Positions 15,471 through 22,903 of a stretch of DNA of 64,000 nucleotides are shown here, one piece after another. Within the stretch, counting starts at the first letter, position 1; every line of letters begins with the position of its first letter. The stretch is from Chloroflexi bacterium RBG_16_56_11. Its GTDB lineage: Bacteria; Chloroflexota; Dehalococcoidia; Dehalococcoidales; RBG-16-60-22. Made by a program: the position numbers and the translations under genes. The stretch is taken from positions 65,103 through 129,102 of the forward strand of contig MGNQ01000051.1 of the NCBI GenBank assembly GCA_001796865.1, read 5' to 3'. Below the pieces are notes generated by a model. The model made no database searches and was not told the DNA's origin. It saw only the letters and a list, made by a program, of their open reading frames with translations.

Positions 15471-16484
15471 ATGCCCGAGCTTCCTGAATTAATGCAGGCC
15501 CTTCTCGACCCGCAGGCCTATCCGGAACCGCCGGAGCGGGTGGAGATGGTGCAGACCCAGATATCCTACGTATTCTTCGCCGGCGACCGCGTTTATAAAA
15601 TTAAAAAGCCGGTAGACATGGGCTTTCTCGATTACACCACGCTGGAGAAACGCCTGCATTTCTCCCGGAAAGAGGTCGAGTTAAACCGGCGGCTCTGCGC
15701 CGACGCGTACCTGGGCGTAGTGCCGGTCACCGACGACCGCGGCCGCATAAGCATCGGCGGCGACGGCAATATAGTCGAGTACGCGGTGAAAATGGTCCGC
15801 CTGCCCCGCGAGGCCATGATGGACGTCCTGCTGGCACAAAACCGGGTGACGCCCGAGATGGTACGGAGCGTGGCGGAGAGGCTGGTGGAGTTCCACCGGA
15901 GCGCGGAGACCGGGGAGGAAATCAACACCTTCGGCAGCATCGAGATGGTCACCAAGACGACGCTGGAGGAAAACTTCGGCCAGACAGAAAAGTACGCCGG
16001 CAAAATTGTCCCGGCGGCGCAGTACCGGCGCCTTCGGGGTTACACCGAGCGGTTCCTGCGGGAAAATACGGCGGTTTTCGAGCGGCGGGTGAAGGACGGC
16101 CGGATACGGGACTGCCACGGCGACCTCCACGCCGACCATGTCTGTTTTTGGAAGGGCATCTGCATCTACGACTGCATCGAGTTCACCGACCGGCTGAGGT
16201 ACATCGACGTGGCCGCCGAGGTCGCTTTCCTGGCGATGGACCTCGACCACTACGGGCGGCGCGACCTTTCGGGGACGTTCATCAGGGCGTATATTGAAAA
16301 AAGCGGCGACCAAGAGCTGATGAAGCTGCTCGACTTTTATAAAAGCTACCGGGCCTACGTGCGGGGCAAGATTGGCTGTTTCCAGTACGACGACCCGTAC
16401 ATACCCGCGGCGGAGAAAGAAAAAATCCTGGCCAACGCCCGCAGCTACTTCGACCTGGCGGAATCTTGTACCAGGACCGGCTGA
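15471..16484 (+). CDS. Aminoglycoside-phosphotransferase-like kinase (COG2187 N-terminal half)
   Basis: 337 residues from ATG 15471, preceded by GGTGGAG; a TTG at 15444 is an alternative. The protein kinase-like fold of APH enzymes is indicated by VYKIKKPVDMGFLDY (ATP-binding Lys), CHGDLHADHVCF (HGDxHxxxx catalytic loop) and IYDCIEFTDRLRYIDVAAEV (the D of the DxD-like metal site replaced by IEF). In many bacteria this domain is fused to a C-terminal P-loop kinase. Here the P-loop half is a separate gene at 17612, two genes downstream. The substrate is unknown. Confidence 0.8.
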   Translation: MPELPELMQALLDPQAYPEPPERVEMVQTQISYVFFAGDRVYKIKKPVDMGFLDYTTLEKRLHFSRKEVELNRRLCADAYLGVVPVTDDRGRISIGGDGNIVEYAVKMVRLPREAMMDVLLAQNRVTPEMVRSVAERLVEFHRSAETGEEINTFGSIEMVTKTTLEENFGQTEKYAGKIVPAAQYRRLRGYTERFLRENTAVFERRVKDGRIRDCHGDLHADHVCFWKGICIYDCIEFTDRLRYIDVAAEVAFLAMDLDHYGRRDLSGTFIRAYIEKSGDQELMKLLDFYKSYRAYVRGKIGCFQYDDPYIPAAEKEKILANARSYFDLAESCTRTG

Positions 16485-16485
16485 A

Positions 16486-17010
16486 ATGAAAAAGCTCATC
16501 ATCATAATATTCATCTTCGTAGTGACATTGAACGGGGCATCCGGTTGCACACAGCCCACAACTCCGCAGCCCCCCGCCACAACGCCAGCCGATTTCAACC
16601 TGATTTTCAAATACGGGATTACCGCCAGGAACACGCTGGACACGTTCCAGGGCATGTATACCAAGGACATGATACTCGACCCGGCGATTACCGTGGAGTT
16701 GAGTTTAACACAGGAAGAGATGGATAAAATCTACCAGAAAATGCGGGAAATCGATTTTTTCAGCTACCCCGTCAAGTTCGCGGTCGGCGCGGGCCCGGGT
16801 GAGCCGGTCAGCGAGGTAACACCCTACTCCACCTATTTTTTCAAGGTCACCTACGACGGCCACACCAGAGAGCTGCTGTGGGATGATAAAATCATCAAAA
16901 AGGATGAAAAGGCGGACAGACTAAGGGAGCTTATCGAGTTTATCCGGGGCATGGTCGAGGCGAGGGAGGAATATAAAAAGCTGCCGGAGCCGAGGGGCGG
17001 GTATCTGTAG
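16486..17010 (+). CDS. Lipoprotein of unknown function
   Basis: 174 residues. Positively charged start (MKK), a hydrophobic stretch to about residue 15 and the lipobox-like NGASGC, so the mature protein would be lipidated at Cys 21. A Pro/Thr spacer (TQPTTPQPPATTPA) follows. The folded part (35-174) has mixed character with a basic/acidic C-terminal helix. It starts one base after the stop of the APH-like gene and so is co-transcribed. No catalytic motif recognised. Confidence 0.7.
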   Translation: MKKLIIIIFIFVVTLNGASGCTQPTTPQPPATTPADFNLIFKYGITARNTLDTFQGMYTKDMILDPAITVELSLTQEEMDKIYQKMREIDFFSYPVKFAVGAGPGEPVSEVTPYSTYFFKVTYDGHTRELLWDDKIIKKDEKADRLRELIEFIRGMVEAREEYKKLPEPRGGYL

Positions 17011-17109
17011 TTGATAAGGCAAATATCAATAGTAAAAGGCCAAACACGCAGATAAAAGCTTAAAACTGATAAATTATTGCCGAACCGGCAGGATAGATTT
17101 TTTAAATCC

Positions 17110-17592
17110 ATGAAATTTTTTCAAATCAGGCCAATAAATACAGACGACAAAGACTGGATAGTTGGTCTTTTACAGGAGTGGTGGGCCGGCCCGAGAATAG
17201 TCACCCGCGGTAAAGTGTACCGGGCCGATGAGCTTCCGGGGTTTATAGCTATACAAAAAAACAAACCCGCGGGGCTGATAACCTACCGAGTAAATAGCAA
17301 TGAGTGCGAGATCGTGACCATGAACAGCCTCGTGGAAAGAACCGGCATCGGCTCGGCCCTGATTGACGCGGTGAAAAAGGCCGCTGGTGCGGCGGGTTGC
17401 CGGCGACTGTGGCTGATAACGACGAACGATAATACGGCGGCGTTGCACTTTTACCAGAAGCATGGTTTCCGGCTCGTGGCGGTGCACCGGGACGCCATCG
17501 GGCAATCGCGCCGCCTCAAGCCGGAAATCCCGCTGACCGGCAACGACGGGATACCCATCAGGGACGAGATAGAGATGGAGTTGATATTATAG
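17110..17592 (+). CDS. GNAT acetyltransferase
   Basis: 160 residues from ATG 17110. An upstream TTG at 17077 would add 11 residues and is not favoured. Typical GNAT blocks are IRPINTDDKDWI at the start, the acetyl-CoA loop RTGIGSALIDAVKKAA, and TTNDNTAALHFYQKHGFRLV at the end. It resembles single-domain small-molecule acetyltransferases. It lies between the lipoprotein and the P-loop kinase on the same strand. Acceptor unknown. Confidence 0.83.
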   Translation: MKFFQIRPINTDDKDWIVGLLQEWWAGPRIVTRGKVYRADELPGFIAIQKNKPAGLITYRVNSNECEIVTMNSLVERTGIGSALIDAVKKAAGAAGCRRLWLITTNDNTAALHFYQKHGFRLVAVHRDAIGQSRRLKPEIPLTGNDGIPIRDEIEMELIL

Positions 17593-17611
17593 GCAATACG
17601 GGGAGGCATCC

Positions 17612-18220
17612 ATGAGAGAACCATTCGCCAAGTTCATAAAGTCGCAGATGAAGCCCGGGTTCCTGCTCATCGCCTGCGGGCTGCCCGGCACCTGGAAAAC
17701 GGAGACGACGGAGGAAGTGGCTAAAATCAAGGGCTGCAAGCTCCTCCGGTCCGACCTCATCCGGCTGGAGGTGCTGAAAAACGAAGACGTTTTCGACGCG
17801 AAGGTAGCCGGCGACATGAAGAAACGGACACAGGTTTACGACGTCATGTTCGAGCAGGCGGACGAGGCCATGAAAAGCGGCAACTGCGTCATCCTGGACG
17901 CCACCTTCGTCACGCAGGCGTTGCGCCAACGGGCGGCGGCCATCGCCGCTAAACACGGCAAGACCTTCGTCATCCTCCAGACCGACTGCCCGCAGGAGGT
18001 CTCCATCCGGCGGATACTGGCGCGCGATAAAGAGAACTACGTCTCCAACGCCCTGACCGAAGAAGCGTACCTCAACAACAAGAAGAAGTTCGAGCCGGTG
18101 GACCTGGCCGACCTGAAAAAAAAGAGCCCCGGTCTCAAGGTCGTCCACCTGGTCGTGGATACCTCGCAGGACCCGCCGGCAAAGTGGTATATCACGAGTG
18201 AGAAAGGCAATAAACTGTAG
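17612..18220 (+). CDS. P-loop kinase (AAA_33/COG0645 type)
   Basis: 202 residues. Walker A is GLPGTWKTE near residue 30, with Trp where Gly usually precedes KT/S, an unusual change in the loop. SDLIRLEVL and ILDATFVTQALRQ follow the pattern of gluconate/zeta-toxin-like kinases, and a helical lid with RRILARDKENY supplies arginines. This is the domain that elsewhere forms the C-terminal half of the APH-P-loop fusion protein. Its presence two genes after the APH-like gene supports a joint function. GGGAGG lies nine bases before the ATG. Confidence 0.78.
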   Translation: MREPFAKFIKSQMKPGFLLIACGLPGTWKTETTEEVAKIKGCKLLRSDLIRLEVLKNEDVFDAKVAGDMKKRTQVYDVMFEQADEAMKSGNCVILDATFVTQALRQRAAAIAAKHGKTFVILQTDCPQEVSIRRILARDKENYVSNALTEEAYLNNKKKFEPVDLADLKKKSPGLKVVHLVVDTSQDPPAKWYITSEKGNKL

Positions 18221-18223
18221 ACT

Positions 18224-18331
18224 GTCATTGCGAAGAGTCCCGATGAAATCGGGACGACGAAGCAATCTCACTGGTCGTTTTGGGTTATCTTTGAGATTGC
18301 CACGCCCCGACCTATCGGGGTTCGCCATGAC
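18224..18331. repeat. Palindromic intergenic repeat, GTCATTGCGAG family
   Basis: Starts GTCATTGCGAA and ends TTCGCCATGAC, imperfect inverted ends. Inside are AGTCCCGATGAAATCGGGAC, GAAGCAATCTC and GAGATTGCCACG. About 108 bp, close in length to the copy at 28620-28729. Confidence 0.75.
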
Positions 18332-18388
18332 ACTATTATTCGTTATTTTTTGTAAAACTAAAAATTATATACGGATAACGTAAGGCAC

Positions 18389-19255
18389 ATGAAAATCGAC
18401 CTGCACATCCATACCAGCACCGGCTCCGACGGCGGACTTCCCATCGATGAAGTCTTCCGGGCAGCGGGTCAGAGGGGCATCGGTTTGATATCGGTGACCG
18501 ACCACGACGCCATCGACCACCAGGGACAGGCCATCAACACGGCGACGGAGTACGGTCTCCAATATATCAGCGGGGTCGAGCTCAACGTCACCTTTCCGTG
18601 CCGGGGCAAGTCCGTTTCCCTCGATTTCCTGGGATACGGATACGATTACACCGACCGGACGCTGCGGGAAAAACTACAACTCATAAGAGAGCACCGGGAA
18701 GTCAGGGCGCGGCAAATAATGGCCAACCTGAACACCGAGTTCGAGCGGGAAGGCCGGCCCTTGCTTACCGATACCGACCTCGCCAGAATGCAGGAAGGGG
18801 TCGACGGGATACTGAGTCGGCCTCACATCGCCGACTACCTCATGAAAAAAGGCGTCGTTTCCAGCCGGCAGGAAGCCTTCGACAGGTACCTGGTCAAGTG
18901 TGACGTGCCCAAGTACCCGCTATCCCTGGAAGAGGCCGCGAAACTGGTGAGGAACGCCGGCGGCCGGCTGGTGCTGGCCCACCCCAGCGACCCTAACGGG
19001 ACTTCGCTGGTGGGCGTCACCCGCGACCTCGAAGGGCAGACGGAGATAATCAAAACCAAAATGCTGGGACTTATCGACGGTATCGAGTGCTGGCACTCGC
19101 GGAGCGACGCTTCGGTAACGGCCCACTACATCGAGTTCTGTAAAAAATTCCGCCTGCTTATGACCGGCGGCAGTGATTGCCACCAGCAGCCGATACTGAT
19201 GGGGACAGTGGACGTGCCGGACTTCGTGGCGGGGCAGTTCCACATGGACAGGTAG
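18389..19255 (+). CDS. PHP-domain phosphoesterase
   Basis: 288 residues. The four PHP metal motifs are seen: DLHIHTSTGSDG at 3-14, SVTDHDAIDHQ near 32-42, the ELNVTF region, and RLVLAHPSD near the middle, with GGSDCHQQP near the C-terminus. This family (COG0613) hydrolyses 3',5'-nucleoside bisphosphates or short oligonucleotides, and the exact substrate is not fixed by sequence. TAAGG lies close to the ATG. It stands alone between a repeat element and a hairpin terminator. Confidence 0.88.
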   Translation: MKIDLHIHTSTGSDGGLPIDEVFRAAGQRGIGLISVTDHDAIDHQGQAINTATEYGLQYISGVELNVTFPCRGKSVSLDFLGYGYDYTDRTLREKLQLIREHREVRARQIMANLNTEFEREGRPLLTDTDLARMQEGVDGILSRPHIADYLMKKGVVSSRQEAFDRYLVKCDVPKYPLSLEEAAKLVRNAGGRLVLAHPSDPNGTSLVGVTRDLEGQTEIIKTKMLGLIDGIECWHSRSDASVTAHYIEFCKKFRLLMTGGSDCHQQPILMGTVDVPDFVAGQFHMDR

Positions 19256-19301
19256 CCGGGGCGGAGTAGCTCCAGGGACCGAGAATGACTGTAAAGTAAC
19301 G

Positions 19302-19333
19302 GGGCACGGTTATCACCGTGCCCGCTCGCTTTT
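19302..19333 (+). terminator. Hairpin terminator after the PHP gene
   Basis: A perfect 9-bp stem, GGGCACGGT at 19302-19310 with ACCGTGCCC at 19315-19323, a four-base loop, then GCTCGCTTTT. The U-tract is short, so efficiency may be moderate. It lies 47 bases after the stop codon and could also serve the converging gene. Confidence 0.65.
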
Positions 19334-19353
19334 AACCGTCTGGGATAAAGTCT

Positions 19354-19875
19354 TTATCCCTCGCCGCCTTGGTCAAGCTCAAGCTCAAAATAAGTCGCCC
19401 AGTTCGCGCCCTTGCCGATGGGATATTCGCCCTGGGCCCAGGTCGTCTCGTAAACGTAGACCGGCTCATCCGCCCCGTCTACGCCGCTCTGCATAACTAA
19501 CCGGGCGTGGGCAGCGACATAAACAATTTCATCGCCATCTAAATCAATTTCACTCAGGTCAATAACAAATTCGTCCAATAACGTACCGCCCAAATCCTGG
19601 TGTTTATACGGGAACCTGCCCGGAGCGCTCTTCGCTGGAGGCGTATCACCTACATACAGGTGCATCTCGTCCAGCCGCCAGTCAGTAGCGGTGTCATCAA
19701 TCAATAAGGCGAAGGTGGCTTCGCTTCCCGATATAGTAACGGTAAAACCACCCACGTCGACCTCATCCCGGCCGACGTTCAGCTCATAAGAGAAGCTTTC
19801 ATCAGCCGCAACCGGTGTCACCGGTACCGCCAGCAACACGGGCAAAGCCATCAGAACAAAAAGAGCCTTCTTCAT
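19354..19875 (-). CDS. Secreted protein of unknown function
   Basis: 173 residues with a clear Sec signal peptide: MKKALFVLMALPVLLAVPV, with cleavage likely after VAA at about residue 24. The mature part is acidic (pI low), rich in Asp, Glu, Val and Thr, and predicted all-beta. DLSEIDLDGDEIVYVAAHAR resembles segments of repeat-free beta-sandwich surface proteins. No enzymatic motif is visible. No sorting signal or membrane anchor at the C-terminus. GAGGAGG lies just before the ATG. It is a single-gene unit. Confidence 0.65.
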   Translation of the reverse strand: MKKALFVLMALPVLLAVPVTPVAADESFSYELNVGRDEVDVGGFTVTISGSEATFALLIDDTATDWRLDEMHLYVGDTPPAKSAPGRFPYKHQDLGGTLLDEFVIDLSEIDLDGDEIVYVAAHARLVMQSGVDGADEPVYVYETTWAQGEYPIGKGANWATYFELELDQGGEG

Positions 19876-20062
19876 TTTACCTCCTCTTTATTATCGTCAT
19901 GGCAACGTTCCCGGTTAAGTCACTGCACATAATTCTAAGATAGAAGCGGAGGATGCGCAATGTGAAAAAGGTAATGGTCCGTCGTGAAGAAAGGTCGAGG
20001 TACTTTACTCCTACACACGATGATGTGAATACAGAAATAGTGAGGCCGCGGGGAAACTGTCT

Positions 20063-20572
20063 CTAGATATTCTCCCCCTGATAGACGCCGTTATAGCCTT
20101 CCGACTCTCCGGTCAGCTCGAAGAAGACGAGCTGGGTGACGCGGGCGTTTTTCTCCACGCGGAATCCCCGGTAGTTATAGACCACCAGCAGGGACTGCGA
20201 GCGTCCCTCGTAGCCGGCGTCCCAGACGGCCGTGCCGACGTTGACACCGCAGCGCAGCAAGCTGGAGCGGGGGCGGCCCAAAGCCATGATATTCTTCGGC
20301 AGGTGGACGATTTCGTTATAGGTGATAATATAAATCCCGGGGATAAGGTCGATACCGCCGGAAGTATCGAATAGCAGCGGGGAGAGTTCGGAGACTGCCC
20401 TCCGGCGGTTGTCCGCCGTGACCGCGCCCGCCGACTGCATCACGGCGATGTCCCGCAGCGTAAGGTCGAAGCCGTTGGCCTGGACCTGCGCCGGGAGGTC
20501 AACCCACCCCTCGACGAGGGGAGGAACACCGCTAATCAAGCGCCTGATGTCATTACCGGAAAGAACGGACAT
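20063..20572 (-). CDS. dUTPase / dCTP deaminase-like nucleotide hydrolase
   Basis: 169 residues, the length of archaeal-type dUTPase/Dcd trimers. Motifs: LGRPRSSLLRCGV (phosphate-binding RSSL), GTAVWDAGYEGRSQSLLVV (substrate-binding region with the conserved D-x-GYxG), and a Gly-rich C-terminal EGYNGVYQGE. It would remove dUTP or deaminate dCTP to limit uracil in DNA. Typical Dcd enzymes carry a catalytic Glu in the strand after DAGYEG; here that segment reads RSQSLL, so plain dUTPase activity or altered chemistry is possible. Isolated gene with TATAAT about 50 bases upstream. Confidence 0.72.
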   Translation of the reverse strand: MSVLSGNDIRRLISGVPPLVEGWVDLPAQVQANGFDLTLRDIAVMQSAGAVTADNRRRAVSELSPLLFDTSGGIDLIPGIYIITYNEIVHLPKNIMALGRPRSSLLRCGVNVGTAVWDAGYEGRSQSLLVVYNYRGFRVEKNARVTQLVFFELTGESEGYNGVYQGENI

Positions 20573-20703
20573 TTAAACACTTACCGAACGGGGATTTTGC
20601 TACGTTAAGGAAATTATAGCAGATGAGGAGAACAGCGAAAAGTCGAAAATCAAAACCACGGATAAAAAGTAAAAAATAGGGGAAGGCAAAATGATGGGGA
20701 TTC

Positions 20704-20914
20704 TTAATTGCCGAGCATCTTGATGATATACTTGGCGAGACTATCGGTTATTTCACGATGTCGCGGGGTCTGTACTGCGGTCCTGATAGAGGTCGTTTAA
20801 ATTTTCCTTGAGTTCATCCAGACTAGCGCCTTGCGTGCGGTAATCAGGGTAATCTTCCAGCCAGCCGACCAGCATGTCGTTTTCCTGGTAATAAACGAAC
20901 TTTGTTGATTCCAT
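20704..20914 (-). pseudogene. hicB-hicA toxin-antitoxin remnant (deletion fusion)
   Basis: On the minus strand from ATG 20914 a 53-residue frame reads MESTKFVYYQENDMLVGWLE, then DYPDYRTQGASLDELKENLN, the beginning of a HicB antitoxin, and stops at 20753. In another frame the last 25 codons to the TAA at 20704 read RTAVQTPRHREITDSLAKYI then IKMLGN, the C-terminal end of a HicA mRNA interferase including the PRHREI motif. The HicB C-terminus and the HicA N-terminus (with its catalytic His) are gone, as expected from one internal deletion. A truncated HicB-like peptide may still be made. Confidence 0.78.
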
Positions 20915-20984
20915 TTTTACTCCAAACCGAATCCGGTAGATATATTATAGCAGATAATCCCAATTGGGAAGGAACAGGAACAAA

Positions 20985-21051
20985 ATCCCCCTCCTTTTTC
21001 ATGGGAGGGGGACAACAGGGTCTGGATCCCGACTTTCGTCGGGATGATGTC
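20985..21051. repeat. Short palindromic repeats before the acyl-CoA synthetase stop
   Basis: CCCCCTCCTTTTTCATGGGAGGGGG at 20987-21011 and ATCCCGACTTTCGTCGGGAT at 21026-21045, ending in a degenerate GATGTC. Related to the hairpins at 10826-11101 and in the ATTCC/GGAATGAC family. Possibly also acts as a terminator for the synthetase gene reading leftward. Confidence 0.5.
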
Positions 21052-21056
21052 ATTTA

Positions 21057-22625
21057 TTACGGCTTCCCGTACTTCTCTCTTATCTCCCGCTTGATGAGCT
21101 TGCCCATGGGGTTGCGGGGGAGGTCGTCCACGAAGACAACGGTGCGCGGGCGCTTGAAGCTGGCCAGCGTCTGGCGGCAGTGCTCCATGATTTCGTCCTC
21201 CACGGCCTTGGACTTCGGGATGCCCTTCTTGAGAATCACCACGGCGCGCGGCTCCTCGCCCCAGGTCTCATCCGGCACGCCGATGACGGCCACGTCCTCC
21301 ACCTTGGGAAACTCGCGGATAGCGTTTTCCAGCTCCTCCGGTGAGATGTTTTCCCCGGCGCGGATGATGATATCGCTGGAGCGGCCGGCCAGGAAATAGT
21401 AACCGTCATCGTCGACGTAGCCGATATCGCCCGTGTGCACCCAGCCGTCCTTATCGATGGTCTTCTTTGTCTTTTCCTCGTCCTTCCAGTAGCCGCTCAT
21501 GACGCGCGGGCCGCGGGCGAGAATCTCGCCCACCTCGTTGGGCCCCAGCGTCTTACCGGTCTCCTGGTCGATGACCTTCATCTGGATATCGGACATGGGC
21601 TTGCCGATAGAGGCCAGCCGCTTGAGCTTCTTCTCCCGCTCCTCCGGCGTGCCGGTAAGGACATGGTCTTCCGGCCCGAGGGCGGTGATGGTGGAGGCCG
21701 TCTCCGTCTGGCCGAAGGCATTGATGAAACTCACTCCGGGAAACTCTTCCAGGGCCTTTCTGATGACGGGCAGGGGCATGGGGGCGGCGCCGTAGGTGAT
21801 GACCTTGAGGCTCTTGAGATTATGTTTCTTGAAATTGGGGTGGTCGAGGAGCTGCTTGAGCATGGTGGGCACCATCATGGCGCGGTTGGCCTTTTCGCGC
21901 TCGACCAGGGTCATCCACTCCTCCGGCTCGAACTGGCGCTCCATGACCAGTGTGCGGGCGCCGTAGATGGCCGCCATCATCGCCTGGATGCCGGCGACGT
22001 GGTACAGCGGCACGGTGAGGATATTCCTTTCGTCGTTTTCGGGGTCGGGTGGGGAGACATTTTCCAGCACGTATATGCTGAAGCTGTTATGGGCCAGCAT
22101 CACCCCTTTGGGGAACCCGGTGGTGCCGGCGGTATACATCAGGATAGTGGTATCGTTGTCATCGATGGCCGCGACCACCTCTTCAGGCGACGCCTTCTTA
22201 ATCAGGTCTTCATAAAAATGCATGTCCGGGTGGGGTTTTTCGATAGAGACAAGGTGCTTGAGAGAGTGCAGCTCGGGGCGGATGGCCTGGATCATGGAGA
22301 CGTAGCGCTCACCAGCGATGAGGACCGTGGCCTCCGCGGTGTTGAGCATATAGGTGAGCTCTTTTTCCTTGGCGCGGAAGTTGAGCGGCAGGTAGATACC
22401 GCCCATCTTGGCGACAGCGAAATATGTCTCGACGCACTGGTTACAGTTGACCTGCAAAAACGCCACGCGGTCACCCTTTTTCACGCCTAGCGTTAGGAGG
22501 GCGTTGGCGAGGCGGTTGACACGCTCGTTGAGCTGTGAGAATGTATAACGCTTGTCCTCGAAGACGATGGCGGCCTTATCGGGGCAGATGGCCGCGGCTA
22601 TATTCAGAAAATCGGTGGTATTCAC
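21057..22625 (-). CDS. AMP-forming acyl-CoA synthetase (fatty acid-CoA ligase)
   Basis: 522 residues from GTG 22625, chosen because AGGAGG lies six bases before it; the frame extends further upstream without family similarity. It activates a carboxylate with ATP and CoA via an acyl-adenylate. Motifs: MYTAGTTGFPKGVMLAH (P-loop A3), INAFGQTETAS (A5), WVHTGDIGYVDDDGYYFLAG (A7-A8 hinge) and PMGKLIKREI with the catalytic Lys near the C-terminus. It would feed fatty or aromatic acids into the beta-oxidation genes at the left end. Substrate chain length cannot be assigned. Confidence 0.93.
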   Translation of the reverse strand: MNTTDFLNIAAAICPDKAAIVFEDKRYTFSQLNERVNRLANALLTLGVKKGDRVAFLQVNCNQCVETYFAVAKMGGIYLPLNFRAKEKELTYMLNTAEATVLIAGERYVSMIQAIRPELHSLKHLVSIEKPHPDMHFYEDLIKKASPEEVVAAIDDNDTTILMYTAGTTGFPKGVMLAHNSFSIYVLENVSPPDPENDERNILTVPLYHVAGIQAMMAAIYGARTLVMERQFEPEEWMTLVEREKANRAMMVPTMLKQLLDHPNFKKHNLKSLKVITYGAAPMPLPVIRKALEEFPGVSFINAFGQTETASTITALGPEDHVLTGTPEEREKKLKRLASIGKPMSDIQMKVIDQETGKTLGPNEVGEILARGPRVMSGYWKDEEKTKKTIDKDGWVHTGDIGYVDDDGYYFLAGRSSDIIIRAGENISPEELENAIREFPKVEDVAVIGVPDETWGEEPRAVVILKKGIPKSKAVEDEIMEHCRQTLASFKRPRTVVFVDDLPRNPMGKLIKREIREKYGKP

Positions 22626-22756
22626 TCCACACCTCCTGGGCGAAATATTAACGACTAATTCTAACCCAAGGGGAAGGGAAAAATCAAACCGGAGGACGAT
22701 GTGATCAGTCAACAACGGGTCTTTTTCGGGCCTGGCCGGAGAACGCAAACCAACCC

Positions 22757-22825
22757 GGCCTCCCCGGATTCCGTCCTGTGCCGGAATGACAGGCAATTCC
22801 CCTTCGGCAGGCTCAGGATGAGCGA
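22757..22825. repeat. Degenerate intergenic repeat fragments
   Basis: CCGGATTCCGTCCTGTGCCGGAATGAC belongs to the GGAATGAC family and is followed by CCCTTCGGCAGGCTCAGGATGAGC. The 277-bp gap between the divergent acyl-CoA synthetase and CCA-adding enzyme genes otherwise holds only the promoter at 22868. Confidence 0.45.
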
Positions 22826-22867
22826 GGTGGGCTACTACCTGAGCCGAACGATATCCGAGCCTGTAAC

Positions 22868-22896
22868 TTGATAAATTCGGCGCTTGATTGTATAGT
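22868..22896 (+). promoter_or_regulatory. Predicted promoter giving a leaderless or near-leaderless cca mRNA
   Basis: TTGATA at 22868-22873, a 17-base spacer and TATAGT at 22891-22896. Only seven bases separate the -10 box from the ATG at 22904, so transcription should begin at or next to the start codon. No Shine-Dalgarno sequence can be present. Confidence 0.65.
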
Positions 22897-22903
22897 TTAA
22901 CAG

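Noticed and set aside
21435..22490. A 351-codon plus-strand frame
   Set aside because: Opposite the acyl-CoA synthetase, whose adenylation motifs are complete on the other strand.
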